Shown one piece after another: positions 16,200-24,394 of a stretch of DNA of 64,000 bases. Source of the DNA: Bog-756 sp963839925 (GTDB lineage Bacteria > Actinomycetota > Acidimicrobiia > Acidimicrobiales > RAAP-2); contig CAWIWV010000001.1 in NCBI GenBank assembly GCA_963839925.1, positions 186,001-250,000 of the forward strand, written 5' to 3'. The number at the start of each line of letters is the position of its first letter. Within the stretch, counting starts at the first letter, position 1. A program made the translations under genes and the position numbers. The notes beneath the pieces were generated by a model. That model was given only the letters and a program-made list of their open reading frames with translations. It was not told the DNA's origin and ran no database searches.

Positions 16200-17129
16200 C
16201 TATCTCTCGTCGCCGGGGTCGAGGTGCGCACTGAAGGCTGTCGACCAGTCCATCAGGTCTTCGGGCACGAAGTAACCCTTCTCGTCGTTGATCGTCGCCC
16301 AGTTCTGAGCAACGTCTTCGACGGTGGGGTCCAGTGTGGGATGCACGTACCCTTCGGTGGAGGCGATGAAGAGGCGCGCGAAGCGGCCGAAGCCCGCGGT
16401 GTAGATCTCCCCGCTCACCGGGCAGTCCTCGTGGGCGAGAAAGGCGACCATCGGCGCGACCAGATCGGGTGACATCTGCGACGAGGCGTCGCCGCCCGAA
16501 TCAGTGGCTTCAGCCTGCTTGCCTGCCATGCGGGTGAAAGCGGCAGGAGCGATGAGATTGGCTTTGATGCCCACCGGTGCGCCTGCGGTGCTCAGACTCC
16601 GGGTGAGGCCTATCACCGCGCCTTTTGCCGTCGCATACGAAGTGTTCGCGGGGAGACCGAATACCCCCGAGGAGGTGGTCATTACGATTCGTCCGTACTG
16701 CCGTTCACTCATGTGCGGCCATGCCGCACGGGTGGTGTTGAAGGACCCGAGAACGTGCACGGCCAAGTGGCGGGAGAGGTTGTCGAGGTCGACTTCGGGG
16801 GGACCCGCCCACCTCATGATCCCCGCGTTGTTGATCAGGATGTCGAGCTGACCGAACCGGTTGAGCGCGGCGTCCACAAGCGCTTGTGCTCCCTCTGGGA
16901 TCGAGACGTCGCTCCCGTCGGCGATCGCCTCACCTCCGGCGTCGACGATCTCTTCTGCGACGCTCTCGGCCACGGTGGCGTCCTCACCTCGTCCGCCCAT
17001 CGAACCGCCGAGGTCGTTGACGACCACGCGCGCCCCGAGCTCAGCCAACAGTCGTGCGTACGCGCGCCCGATGCCGCGGCCGGACCCGGTGACAACCGCG
17101 ACCCTTCCCTCGAAACGGTGTTGGCCCAC
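16200..17129 (-). CDS. SDR, MFE-2 (17beta-HSD4)-like 3-hydroxyacyl-CoA dehydrogenase
   Basis: A 309-aa SDR with TGSGRGIG (about 15-22), VVNDLGG as in the N-terminal domain of multifunctional enzyme type 2, NNAG and YATAK. The VNDLGG segment and the long C-terminus match the (3R)-hydroxyacyl-CoA dehydrogenase group of beta-oxidation. It lies between the amidohydrolase-2 gene (12 nt) and an acyl-CoA dehydrogenase (5 nt), so a beta-oxidation role is plausible. Confidence 0.85.
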   Translation of the reverse strand: MGQHRFEGRVAVVTGSGRGIGRAYARLLAELGARVVVNDLGGSMGGRGEDATVAESVAEEIVDAGGEAIADGSDVSIPEGAQALVDAALNRFGQLDILINNAGIMRWAGPPEVDLDNLSRHLAVHVLGSFNTTRAAWPHMSERQYGRIVMTTSSGVFGLPANTSYATAKGAVIGLTRSLSTAGAPVGIKANLIAPAAFTRMAGKQAEATDSGGDASSQMSPDLVAPMVAFLAHEDCPVSGEIYTAGFGRFARLFIASTEGYVHPTLDPTVEDVAQNWATINDEKGYFVPEDLMDWSTAFSAHLDPGDER

Positions 17130-17141
17130 TGAAGAGCGGGC

Positions 17142-18386
17142 CTAGGCGGCGGCCGGCGCAGTGAACCCGAGAAGCCCGCCGAGCGTGCCGCCGACCATCG
17201 CCGCCTTCTCGTCCTCTGGAACGCCGACGAACAGCTGGTTGATGAGTTCCTGGCTGCCGCGGAAGGTGCCTTCGGCGTGGGGGTAGTCGTTTCCCCACAT
17301 GATCGTCGACAAGCCGGTGATGTGCCGGCAGGCAACCGCGACCGGGTCGTCCTGGAAAGAGACATGGAATTGGCGCTGCACGTACTCGCTCGGCATCAGA
17401 GGGTACGGCCACTTCTCGTTGAGCCGGAACAGTTGGGCCATTCCGGGCTGGTCGTCGTCGGGTCTGGAGTCGTCCCACACTCCGATCCACCAGTCGGGGT
17501 CTTGGCCGATGCCGGTGACCCAACACTTGTCCATCGAGCCCACCAAGGATGCGAGCCAGTAGGCGTTGAACTCGATAAGTGAGAAGTGCAGATCAGGGAA
17601 GCGCTCCGGCACGCCTCCACCGATGAGTTGGCAGATGAGCGTCTGAGGGACGACCGGTTGCATGACTGCCTGGGTGGTCATCCGTTTGGCTGCCATCTTG
17701 CTGGTCATCGGCTGATTCACCTGTTGGGCGTTTTCCATCATCACCTTGAGGGTGAGCGCCTCGGGATCGTTGACTTTCACACCCCCGGTTTGAGTGTGGA
17801 CGAACACGTTCATCCCGCTGGCTTGGATGGCCGCCCAGACCGGGTCGAACTCCGCGGAGTAGTAGGGACGGGGTGCGGTCGCCGGTAGCACCACCGCCTT
17901 GAAGCCACCGTTGGCGACTCGCTCGATCTCGGCCACCGCGTCTCCGATGTCGGTCAGTGGGATGGGTGCTGCGGGCGCGAGACGGTTGAAATAGGGCGTG
18001 AACCGCTCCATCACATAGTCGTTGTAGACGCGGGCGTGGGCGATCGAGCTCTCGTGGTTGTCGGTGTACAACCCGAACTGCGAGAGGTTGGGGAAGAGCA
18101 CCTGCGCATCGACGCCGTCGGCATCCATGTCCTCGAGGATGATGTCGGGATCACCTTCAGGTGTGCGCCCACTGGTCTGGCGGTAGCGCGACACCGTCCA
18201 GCCTTCGAAGCCGGGGGTGTGGAGCTTGCGGAAGACCCGGGCGCCTCCTTCGACGAAGGGCTCGATCTCGATCTCCTCTTCCCACACCGCCATGTCGCGG
18301 AGGTGCTTGGGGAGCCTGGTCTTGAACAGGTCGATTGGCTCGAGAAGGTGCCCGTCGGCGGAAACCACGAGTTGCTTGTCTGTCAT
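17142..18386 (-). CDS. Amidohydrolase-2 family TIM-barrel hydrolase/decarboxylase
   Basis: A 414-aa member of the ACMSD-like amidohydrolase-2 family. Metal motif D-G-H-x-x-E-P at about 10-16, HTQTGG in the middle and GNDYPHAEGTF near 360 carrying the last Asp/His. Relatives are metal-dependent decarboxylases or C-C hydrolases of aromatic or ring-derived acids. The ATG follows GGAAGG. First gene of a three-gene unit driven from the 18387-18534 region, where the S3 element and TAGGAT (minus strand) precede it. A paralogue is at 55013. Confidence 0.88.
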   Translation of the reverse strand: MTDKQLVVSADGHLLEPIDLFKTRLPKHLRDMAVWEEEIEIEPFVEGGARVFRKLHTPGFEGWTVSRYRQTSGRTPEGDPDIILEDMDADGVDAQVLFPNLSQFGLYTDNHESSIAHARVYNDYVMERFTPYFNRLAPAAPIPLTDIGDAVAEIERVANGGFKAVVLPATAPRPYYSAEFDPVWAAIQASGMNVFVHTQTGGVKVNDPEALTLKVMMENAQQVNQPMTSKMAAKRMTTQAVMQPVVPQTLICQLIGGGVPERFPDLHFSLIEFNAYWLASLVGSMDKCWVTGIGQDPDWWIGVWDDSRPDDDQPGMAQLFRLNEKWPYPLMPSEYVQRQFHVSFQDDPVAVACRHITGLSTIMWGNDYPHAEGTFRGSQELINQLFVGVPEDEKAAMVGGTLGGLLGFTAPAAA

Positions 18387-18460
18387 GACTCTGACCTTCC
18401 TGCGGGTGGGCGCGAACATCTGCGACCGAGCAGGAGCGCACGCGGTACCCTGCGTGCAGG

Positions 18461-18484
18461 ATCCTAGACCAACCGGTCGGTACA
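18461..18484 (-). promoter_or_regulatory. Operator-like site S3 with adjacent minus-strand -10
   Basis: Read on the minus strand, TGTACCGACCGG (18484 to 18473) runs into TTGGTC and then TAGGAT (18466 to 18461), a -10-like box for the amidohydrolase-2 operon. The core is the imperfect palindrome ACCAACCGGTCGGT. The order element, then -10, is the same as at S1 and S2. It may also affect the divergent cyclase gene. Confidence 0.62.
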
Positions 18485-18534
18485 GGCAACGTGACCACCG
18501 GTCGCGGCCGGCGCGACCAGAAGGAGATGAACCG

Positions 18535-19593
18535 GTGACGAAGCGGTGGAAGCAGCGGCCAGCCGGCTCGACGTGGGGGGACTGGGGCGAGGACGACGAG
18601 CTCGGTCGCATCAACCTGGTCACCCCCGAAAAGGTGCTCGAAGGGGTGCGCGAGGTGGAGGCCGGGATCAGCTTCTGCCTCAGCCTCCCGCTCGACTATC
18701 CGGGGGGAACCGCCCTCAACCAACGCCGCTATCCGCCGGTGCTCGCGCCGACCGAGGACATGCAAGGCGATCCCGACACCTTTTACAACGTGCGGATGAG
18801 TCAGATGGAGAAGTGGGGGGATCCCAAGTACGTGGACGTGTGGGCCGACGACGTGGTGACCCTCTCCCTCCAGTACTCGACGCAATGGGACTCACTCGCC
18901 CACGTCGGCGCCGAGTTCGATGCCGATGGTGACGGGGTCGAAGAAGCGGTGTACTACAACGGCTACCGAGCGGGGGTCGACCTCGTCGGGCCCGAGCCGG
19001 ACGCGGGACACGACGGCGGGGGGCACCGCTGCTTCGCCCACCATCTCGGCCTCGAGCACATGGCCTTCCACGGGGTGCAGGGGCGCGGCGTCCTCGTCGA
19101 CCTCGTCCACCACCTGGGCAACGACTGGCGCGGGGTGGATCTCGAGACGTTGCAGGGGATCATGGCCGCGGACAACGTGACCGTCGAGCCGGGTGACATG
19201 CTCCTGCTGCACACCGGGTTCGCCACCGAGATCCTGCGATGGAACCGGAACCCGGACCCGGTCAAGATCCACACCCTGTGCAGCTACCTGGACGCGCGCG
19301 ACGAGTCGTTGCTGGAGTGGATCGCCGACTCGCAGATCTCGGCGCTGGTGGCGGACAACTATGCAGTCGAGGGTCTGACCGGAAAGGACCGCGACCCGAG
19401 CCGCCATTCGTTCCTTCCGATCCACCATCTGTGTCTGTTCCGACTTGGGGTTCCTCTTGGTGAGATGTGGTACCTGCACGAGCTTGCTTCGTGGTTGCGC
19501 GAGCACGGAAGGAGCCGGTTCCTGCTCACCGCTCCACCATTGCGGATGCCCGGGATCGTCGGCTCGCCGTTGACCCCGATCGCGACGGTCTGA
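18535..19593 (+). CDS. Cyclase-family (PF04199-like) metal hydrolase
   Basis: A 352-aa cyclase/kynurenine-formamidase-like protein. GTG 18535 follows AAGGAGATG. Features: WGDWGEDDELGRIN at the start, the metal region TQWDSLAHVG, YYNGY, HGVQGRGVLVDL and the C-terminal LTAPPLRMPGIVGSP. The typical T-H-x-D of the metal site is T-Q-W-D here, a variant seen in some cyclases. Relatives hydrolyse amides, lactones or cyclic compounds. It is divergent from the amidohydrolase-2 operon across site S3, so the two hydrolases may be co-regulated. Confidence 0.82.
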   Translation: MTKRWKQRPAGSTWGDWGEDDELGRINLVTPEKVLEGVREVEAGISFCLSLPLDYPGGTALNQRRYPPVLAPTEDMQGDPDTFYNVRMSQMEKWGDPKYVDVWADDVVTLSLQYSTQWDSLAHVGAEFDADGDGVEEAVYYNGYRAGVDLVGPEPDAGHDGGGHRCFAHHLGLEHMAFHGVQGRGVLVDLVHHLGNDWRGVDLETLQGIMAADNVTVEPGDMLLLHTGFATEILRWNRNPDPVKIHTLCSYLDARDESLLEWIADSQISALVADNYAVEGLTGKDRDPSRHSFLPIHHLCLFRLGVPLGEMWYLHELASWLREHGRSRFLLTAPPLRMPGIVGSPLTPIATV

Positions 19594-19633
19594 AGGTCTT
19601 CGCTCGGAGTGCACGGAAGTTTGGACTCGGCGA

Positions 19634-19652
19634 GGGCAGACTCCGTCTGCCC
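19634..19652 (+). terminator. Perfect 8-bp hairpin, possible terminator or RNA switch
   Basis: GGGCAGAC-TCC-GTCTGCCC lies 41 nt after the cyclase stop. No U-run follows, as is usual in actinobacteria. The left arm is repeated exactly at 19673-19680, touching ATG 19681, so the right arm could pair instead with the ribosome-binding region of the next gene. Confidence 0.5.
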
Positions 19653-19680
19653 GGAGACATGGCGGAAATGGGGGGCAGAC

Positions 19681-20784
19681 ATGCGCAACACTCCGTTGAA
19701 AGCGGATCGATTGATTGCTTGTGGAGTTCTGGCGGTTTCGATCGGACTCGCGGTCGGCCTGGTGCCCGCTGGAACTGCCACCGGCGCCACACCTTCAGCA
19801 TCCACCCGAGGTTCGTTCAATTCCGTGAGCTGTCCATCCCAGAAACTCTGCATTGCCGTCGGCGACAACGGGTCCGGGGCCGGACTGGTCGAAGTTTCGC
19901 AAGACGGTGGCGCGGTCTTCAAGAGCGTGTCGATCCCGAAGAGCCACGCGCTCGAAGGTGTCACCTGCGTCGGTACTGAGCGGTGCTACGCGGTTGGTGG
20001 GAACACCATCCTGTGGACCAACGACGGAGGAGCACGGTGGTCCGGCACGGCGAAAGGCTCGGCTCTGACCGATGTGTCCTGCAACTCGGCTACCCGTTGC
20101 ACCGCGGTGGGATGGTCGTCGGGACTCAACGGCGGACGGGCCTACTACACCACCAACGAGGTCACGTGGCTGCCGGCGGCCACGTTCCCCAGCTTCCAGA
20201 ACGATTTGGAGAGCGTGGCGTGCAACGGAACGGTGTGTGTGGGCGCAGGGGACGGGCTCATGGTCAGCTCGGACGGTGGGATGGTGTGGAACTCCATAGG
20301 GATAGAGGGTGGTGATGACGGCCTCTTCGACGTGAGCTGCCTACCGACCACCAAGAGCTGCCTTGCCGTGGGAACGAATCCGAGCGGCGAATTCAATCAT
20401 GCACTGAAAGGCCAATTGGTTCGAACCGACAACGACGGAAAGACCTTCACGAATGTTTCGCAGAGTCTGAATCCGGCGACGGCATCCGTCTCCGAAATCT
20501 CATGCAGCTCCGCGACGACCTGTGCGGTCGTCGGCTATCGACCCACGACGGGTGCACTCATGTTTTCCATGACGGTCAACAAGGGGGTCTCCTGGAAGGC
20601 ACAGACCGATCCACTCGGATTCGGGTTCGGTCCGTCGGTGTCGCCTTCCGTGCACGACCTCGACATCAGTTGCATGAGCAGCTCGAACTGCGTCGTCGTG
20701 GGCTCTTCGGGATCCGCGCCAAAGGCGGTCAGGACGTCGGACGGGGGACGGAAATGGACCGGCAGTTCTACCCAGCCAGGCTGA
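19681..20784 (+). CDS. Secreted seven-repeat protein with one Cys pair per repeat (beta-propeller-like)
   Basis: A 367-aa protein with a signal peptide (hydrophobic about 11-30, Ala-rich cleavage region to about 36). The mature part holds seven units with the pattern SC-x4-6-C-x-A/V-V-G: Cys 51/57, 96/102, 134/140, 181/186, 220/227, 275/281 and 331/337. Most units also carry S/T-x-D-G-G-x-x-W. This resembles YCF48/BNR-type seven-bladed propellers; the regular cysteine pairs probably form one disulfide per blade outside the cell. Base use is less GC-rich than the neighbours. Function unknown; binding or sensing is a guess. Confidence 0.8.
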   Translation: MRNTPLKADRLIACGVLAVSIGLAVGLVPAGTATGATPSASTRGSFNSVSCPSQKLCIAVGDNGSGAGLVEVSQDGGAVFKSVSIPKSHALEGVTCVGTERCYAVGGNTILWTNDGGARWSGTAKGSALTDVSCNSATRCTAVGWSSGLNGGRAYYTTNEVTWLPAATFPSFQNDLESVACNGTVCVGAGDGLMVSSDGGMVWNSIGIEGGDDGLFDVSCLPTTKSCLAVGTNPSGEFNHALKGQLVRTDNDGKTFTNVSQSLNPATASVSEISCSSATTCAVVGYRPTTGALMFSMTVNKGVSWKAQTDPLGFGFGPSVSPSVHDLDISCMSSSNCVVVGSSGSAPKAVRTSDGGRKWTGSSTQPG

Positions 20785-20794
20785 CCCGGATCTC

Positions 20795-22453
20795 TCAGAC
20801 GGTGGCGTCGGCCGGTGCCGACGACCGCTCGAGGATGAACGCCTCGTAGTCGGTGTCGTACACCCGCTTGATCTCCTTCTGAAGTTTCGGGCGCCCACCC
20901 GAGTTCAGGAGATACCGCACCGGCTTTCCGGGAATGTTCGTTCCGAAGAAGTAGCTGCTCTCGCCGAAGGGCGAGCTGGCTGCGCCGGTGTCGACCATCT
21001 TGGTCCACCGTTCTTCGGCGGCGGGCTCCACCTCGATCGTGTCGAACCCTTCGTCGCGCAAGTGCAGCAACACCTTCATGACGAAGTCCACCTGGTCGCC
21101 GTTGTACCGCGGGTTGTTGCCGGCGGCGGCATGCGGCCCGCCGGGGAAGAAGAAATTCGGGAAGCCGGTGGTCTGGATCCCGAGAAAGGTGGCCGGGCCC
21201 TCTGCCCAGTGGCGCTCCAGCTTGCGCCCGCCGCGCCCACGGATGCCCATTTTGGTGAGCGCGCCGGTGCCGAAGTCGAACCCTGTCGCCCAGATGATGA
21301 CGTCGAACGGACGGGTGGCCTCGCTCGTCTCGATGCCCTGTTCGGTGATCCGCACGATCGGCGTCTGCTTGAGATCGACGAGTGTGACCTTGTCCGAGTT
21401 GAACGCCTCGTAGTAATCGGTCACGAATGGCGGCCGCTTCTCCGAGTAGAGGTGGTCCTTCGGGATCAGCCGTTCCGCGGTCTCCGGGTTCTTGACGATG
21501 CCCCGGATCTTTTCGGCGATGAACTCGCACCACAAGGCGTTCGCCGCGCGGTTGGTGGTCAGGTCGGTGTAGTTGCTGGTCAGTTTCGAGAATCCGGGGC
21601 TGTTCCACATCGTCTCGAAGAAGGCCAATCGTTCTGCGATCGAGTCGTCGAAGGCCTGACGGTCGTGCATCGGGTGGAGGAAGCCGGACGGCGCCGTGCC
21701 GAGTGTCTCGCAGATGCTTTCGAAGTCGGCTCGCAGTCGAGCCTGCTCCTCGGGAGTGATCGCGCCGTTGTTGAGCGGCGTGCACCAGTTGGCCGTCCGC
21801 TGGTAGACGGTGAGGGAGGCGACCTCGTCGAGGATGGCGGGCACGACCTGCACGCCGCTCGAGCCGGTGCCGATGACCGCGACCCGCTTGCCCGCAAGGT
21901 CGACCGGGGTCGTCGGCCACATGCCCGTGTGGTACGAGCCGCCGCGGAACTCCTTCCGGCCGGGAACGTCGGGAAAGTACGGGACCGACAGGATGCCGGT
22001 GGCTGCGACGAGAAACCTCGCCCGGTACGCCGCGCCCTCGCCGGTCCGGACGTCCCATGTGCCGGTGGCCTCGTCGTAGACCGCCGAGACGACTGGGCTG
22101 TCGAATCTCATGTGACGCCGGAGGTCGAACCGGTCCACGACATGGTTGAGGTACCGCTCGATCTCCGGCTGTCCGGCGAAGTGCTCCTCCCACTCCCAGT
22201 CGTCGAACAGTTCCTTGGAGAACAGATAGGCGTAGGTGTAGCTCTCCGAGTCGAACCGGGCACCGGGGTACCGGTTCCAGTACCAGGTGCCGCCCACCCC
22301 ACCCCCCGCCTCGAGCAACAGGGAAGAGAAGCCGGCCTCGAGGGAGCGGAAGAGCTGGTAGATGCCGGTGACCCCTGCCCCCACCACCAGGACGTCCACG
22401 TCCGCTGCGACCCTGGTCGAGGGCTGGTCCTGTGCGAGTTCCGGGGATGTCAT
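20795..22453 (-). CDS. Baeyer-Villiger-type flavin monooxygenase
   Basis: A 552-aa FAD/NADPH monooxygenase. First Rossmann motif GAGVTG near 25-30, ATGILSVPYFPDVPG, the Baeyer-Villiger fingerprint FRGGSYHTGMWP, a second nucleotide motif GTGSSGVQ and ATGFDFGTGAL. It should insert oxygen next to a ketone, giving an ester or lactone. The ATG follows GGAGGG. It is divergent from the second Rieske gene across site S2. Length is typical of cyclohexanone/phenylacetone-type enzymes. The lactone could be opened by a hydrolase encoded nearby. Confidence 0.92.
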   Translation of the reverse strand: MTSPELAQDQPSTRVAADVDVLVVGAGVTGIYQLFRSLEAGFSSLLLEAGGGVGGTWYWNRYPGARFDSESYTYAYLFSKELFDDWEWEEHFAGQPEIERYLNHVVDRFDLRRHMRFDSPVVSAVYDEATGTWDVRTGEGAAYRARFLVAATGILSVPYFPDVPGRKEFRGGSYHTGMWPTTPVDLAGKRVAVIGTGSSGVQVVPAILDEVASLTVYQRTANWCTPLNNGAITPEEQARLRADFESICETLGTAPSGFLHPMHDRQAFDDSIAERLAFFETMWNSPGFSKLTSNYTDLTTNRAANALWCEFIAEKIRGIVKNPETAERLIPKDHLYSEKRPPFVTDYYEAFNSDKVTLVDLKQTPIVRITEQGIETSEATRPFDVIIWATGFDFGTGALTKMGIRGRGGRKLERHWAEGPATFLGIQTTGFPNFFFPGGPHAAAGNNPRYNGDQVDFVMKVLLHLRDEGFDTIEVEPAAEERWTKMVDTGAASSPFGESSYFFGTNIPGKPVRYLLNSGGRPKLQKEIKRVYDTDYEAFILERSSAPADATV

Positions 22454-22538
22454 CAGCCCTCCACGGGGAACACCCGCCCGGGGAGCACACCGGCCACCGG
22501 AATGTCGCCAGAGTCTCCTGCGGGTGCCGGCGCAACGT

Positions 22539-22570
22539 TGTACCGACCGGTCGAGCGGTAAGTATACACT
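22539..22570 (+). promoter_or_regulatory. Operator-like site S2 upstream of a -10 box
   Basis: TGTACCGACCGG at 22539-22550 continues into CGACCGGTCG, a perfect 10-nt palindrome at 22544-22553, and then a repeated CGGTA (22556-22560). TACACT (22565-22570) is a -10 candidate 32 nt before GTG 22602. The element is identical over 12 nt to S1 and S3. Confidence 0.65.
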
Positions 22571-22601
22571 TTGCAAAACGTCGACGGGAAGGGAGGGGCG
22601 G

Positions 22602-23966
22602 GTGGCGATCGTGGATCGGAGACGGTCGGCCCTCACGGTGCCCTTCGCGCTGGAGTCTCCCGACCGCGCTCCGAAGGAGCGCTATTTCGATCCGGACTTC
22701 TACGCACTCGAGACCGAGCAACTCTGGCCGCGGGTCTGGCAGATGGCCTGCCGGCTGGAGGAGATCCCCGAGCCGAACGACTTCGCCGAGTACGAGATCC
22801 TCGATCAGTCGGTCGTGGTGGTGCGCACCGAAGAGCTCGGGGTCCGGGCCTTCCAGAACGCGTGCCGGCATCGAGGGGTGAAGGTCGCCGCCGGGCACGG
22901 GAACTGTGCGAACGGATTGACCTGCCCGTTCCACGGGTGGTGCTACGGCCCGGACGGGAAGAACACCTTCGTCACCCAGTCGAAGTCGTTCGCCGAGCAC
23001 AACCTGGATCCTGCCGACCTCGATCTCACTCCGGTCCGTTGTGAGATGTGGGGTGGCTGCGCGTGGATCAACCTCGACGACGACGCACCGCCGCTGCGTG
23101 AGTGCATCGAGCCGTTCGCCACCATCCTCGACGCGTGGAACGTGGAGTCGATGCGCGCCGAGTGGTGGTACGCCTGCAGGCTTCCGACCAACTGGAAGCT
23201 CTGTGAAGAGGCGTTCATGGAGCAGTACCACGTGATCCAGGCGCACCCGCAGCTGGTCATCCCCGGCAGGTTCCCGCCGCGTCAGCGCGAGACCTTCGAT
23301 CCGCGAACCTTCGTCGACGCGGAGCTCCACTACCTACGGATGATGAGCGAAGGCATGGCCGGGATGGTCCACGCCAACGATGTGCGGATTGCCGAGGGAA
23401 TGCGGGACATCGAGCTCCCCGCCGATCCGGACCTCGCAATCTCGATCTGGAACCGCACGCTCAACGACGAGGTGACCCGTTGGCATCGGGATCGTGGCTC
23501 GGTGATGCCCGACCTCAACGAGTTGAACGCGTCCGGTCTCGACGAGCCGATGGCGTACTGCTTTCCCCACTTCTTCGTCCTTCCGATGTACAGCAGCGCG
23601 TCCTCTTACCGGTTCCGTCCGCTCGGACCCGAGGAGACGATGATGGAGATCTGGTCGCTGACCCGGATCGCAGACGGCGACGAGCTGGAGCGCCCGACCG
23701 CTCCCGAGCTTTGGGAGTGCGACGATCCACGGTGGCCGCCGATCCCCGCACAGGACTTCTCGAACCTGCCCAAGCAGCAGATGGGACTCCACGCGAAGGG
23801 GTTCGAGTACATGCGTCTCTCCGAACGTGCCGAAGGGGGCATCTCGAACTTCGAGCGCATGGTCGACGGCTTCCTCGCCGGTTTCCCCTATGAGCAACTG
23901 CTGCCGGCGTTGCGGTCGGTCAACGTCAACCCGCTGTTGAGCCCGGTCGCGGACCTGGGATTCTGA
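22602..23966 (+). CDS. Rieske non-heme iron oxygenase, alpha subunit (second copy)
   Basis: A 454-aa oxygenase. Rieske ligands are Cys88-x-His90 and Cys108-x2-His111 with the normal 17-residue gap; the mononuclear iron site is E207-x2-H210-x4-H215. It is clearly diverged from the copy at 171. GTG 22602 has GGGAGGGG just upstream; GTG 22611 is an alternative. First gene of a plus-strand run followed by a SnoaL-like protein (11 nt), a P450 and a class II aldolase, so it probably acts in the same pathway. Electron-transfer partners are not seen in the window. Confidence 0.9.
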   Translation: MAIVDRRRSALTVPFALESPDRAPKERYFDPDFYALETEQLWPRVWQMACRLEEIPEPNDFAEYEILDQSVVVVRTEELGVRAFQNACRHRGVKVAAGHGNCANGLTCPFHGWCYGPDGKNTFVTQSKSFAEHNLDPADLDLTPVRCEMWGGCAWINLDDDAPPLRECIEPFATILDAWNVESMRAEWWYACRLPTNWKLCEEAFMEQYHVIQAHPQLVIPGRFPPRQRETFDPRTFVDAELHYLRMMSEGMAGMVHANDVRIAEGMRDIELPADPDLAISIWNRTLNDEVTRWHRDRGSVMPDLNELNASGLDEPMAYCFPHFFVLPMYSSASSYRFRPLGPEETMMEIWSLTRIADGDELERPTAPELWECDDPRWPPIPAQDFSNLPKQQMGLHAKGFEYMRLSERAEGGISNFERMVDGFLAGFPYEQLLPALRSVNVNPLLSPVADLGF

Positions 23967-23977
23967 GGAGCAACCGA

Positions 23978-24394
23978 GTGTCGTACGCCGAGACCGCCGA
24001 AGGCGTCCGTGCAACCATCGCGGCCTACACCCAGGCCCTCGACGACGGACGGACCGAGGATGTCGTGGCGACGTTCCTCCCCGACGGTGCCTGTGAGATT
24101 CCCGGCCTGGGCACCCACCAGGGCCACGACGCGCTTCGCAGCGCGTATTCGCAATGGGAGCCGAAGCGGCCCCAACGCCACCTCGTGCTCAACACCCTGG
24201 TCACTCCCGGAGCCGACGGACAGGCCACCGCGGTCAGTGACGTGATCTTCCTACTATTGGGGGAGACCGGCTGGACGATCCAGCTCGTCGGCCGATACCA
24301 GGATGTTCTCGAGCACCACCAAGGAAGGTGGCTGTTCGTCCGTCGCACCGCCTCATTCGTGACGGCAACATCCCCACGAAAGGGAGCCCAATGA
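23978..24394 (+). CDS. SnoaL-like / NTF2-fold protein
   Basis: A 138-aa protein with the pattern VRATIAAYTQALDDGRTEDVVATFLPDGACEIPGLG and a C-terminal GRWLFVRRTASFV strand, as in SnoaL-like proteins next to Rieske oxygenases. GTG 23978; GAGGAG lies at 23965-23970, overlapping the stop of the Rieske gene. Its stop overlaps the P450 start (ATGA). It may take the structural role of a ring-hydroxylase beta subunit, which shares this fold; that is inference. Confidence 0.82.
   Translation: MSYAETAEGVRATIAAYTQALDDGRTEDVVATFLPDGACEIPGLGTHQGHDALRSAYSQWEPKRPQRHLVLNTLVTPGADGQATAVSDVIFLLLGETGWTIQLVGRYQDVLEHHQGRWLFVRRTASFVTATSPRKGAQ

Noticed and set aside
18491..18504. Second operator GACCACCGGTC next to S3
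   Set aside because: It shares only the CCGGTC half with the S1-S3 element and lacks the TGTACCGACC part; chance similarity in GC-rich DNA is likely.
20535..23330. A 931-codon minus-strand open frame, and similar very long frames at 35363-37810 (minus), 4510-6474 (plus) and 21062-22561 (plus)
   Set aside because: They overlap genes with clear family motifs in another frame. Their translations are Arg/Pro/Gly-rich without recognisable domains, as expected for shadow frames in GC-rich DNA.
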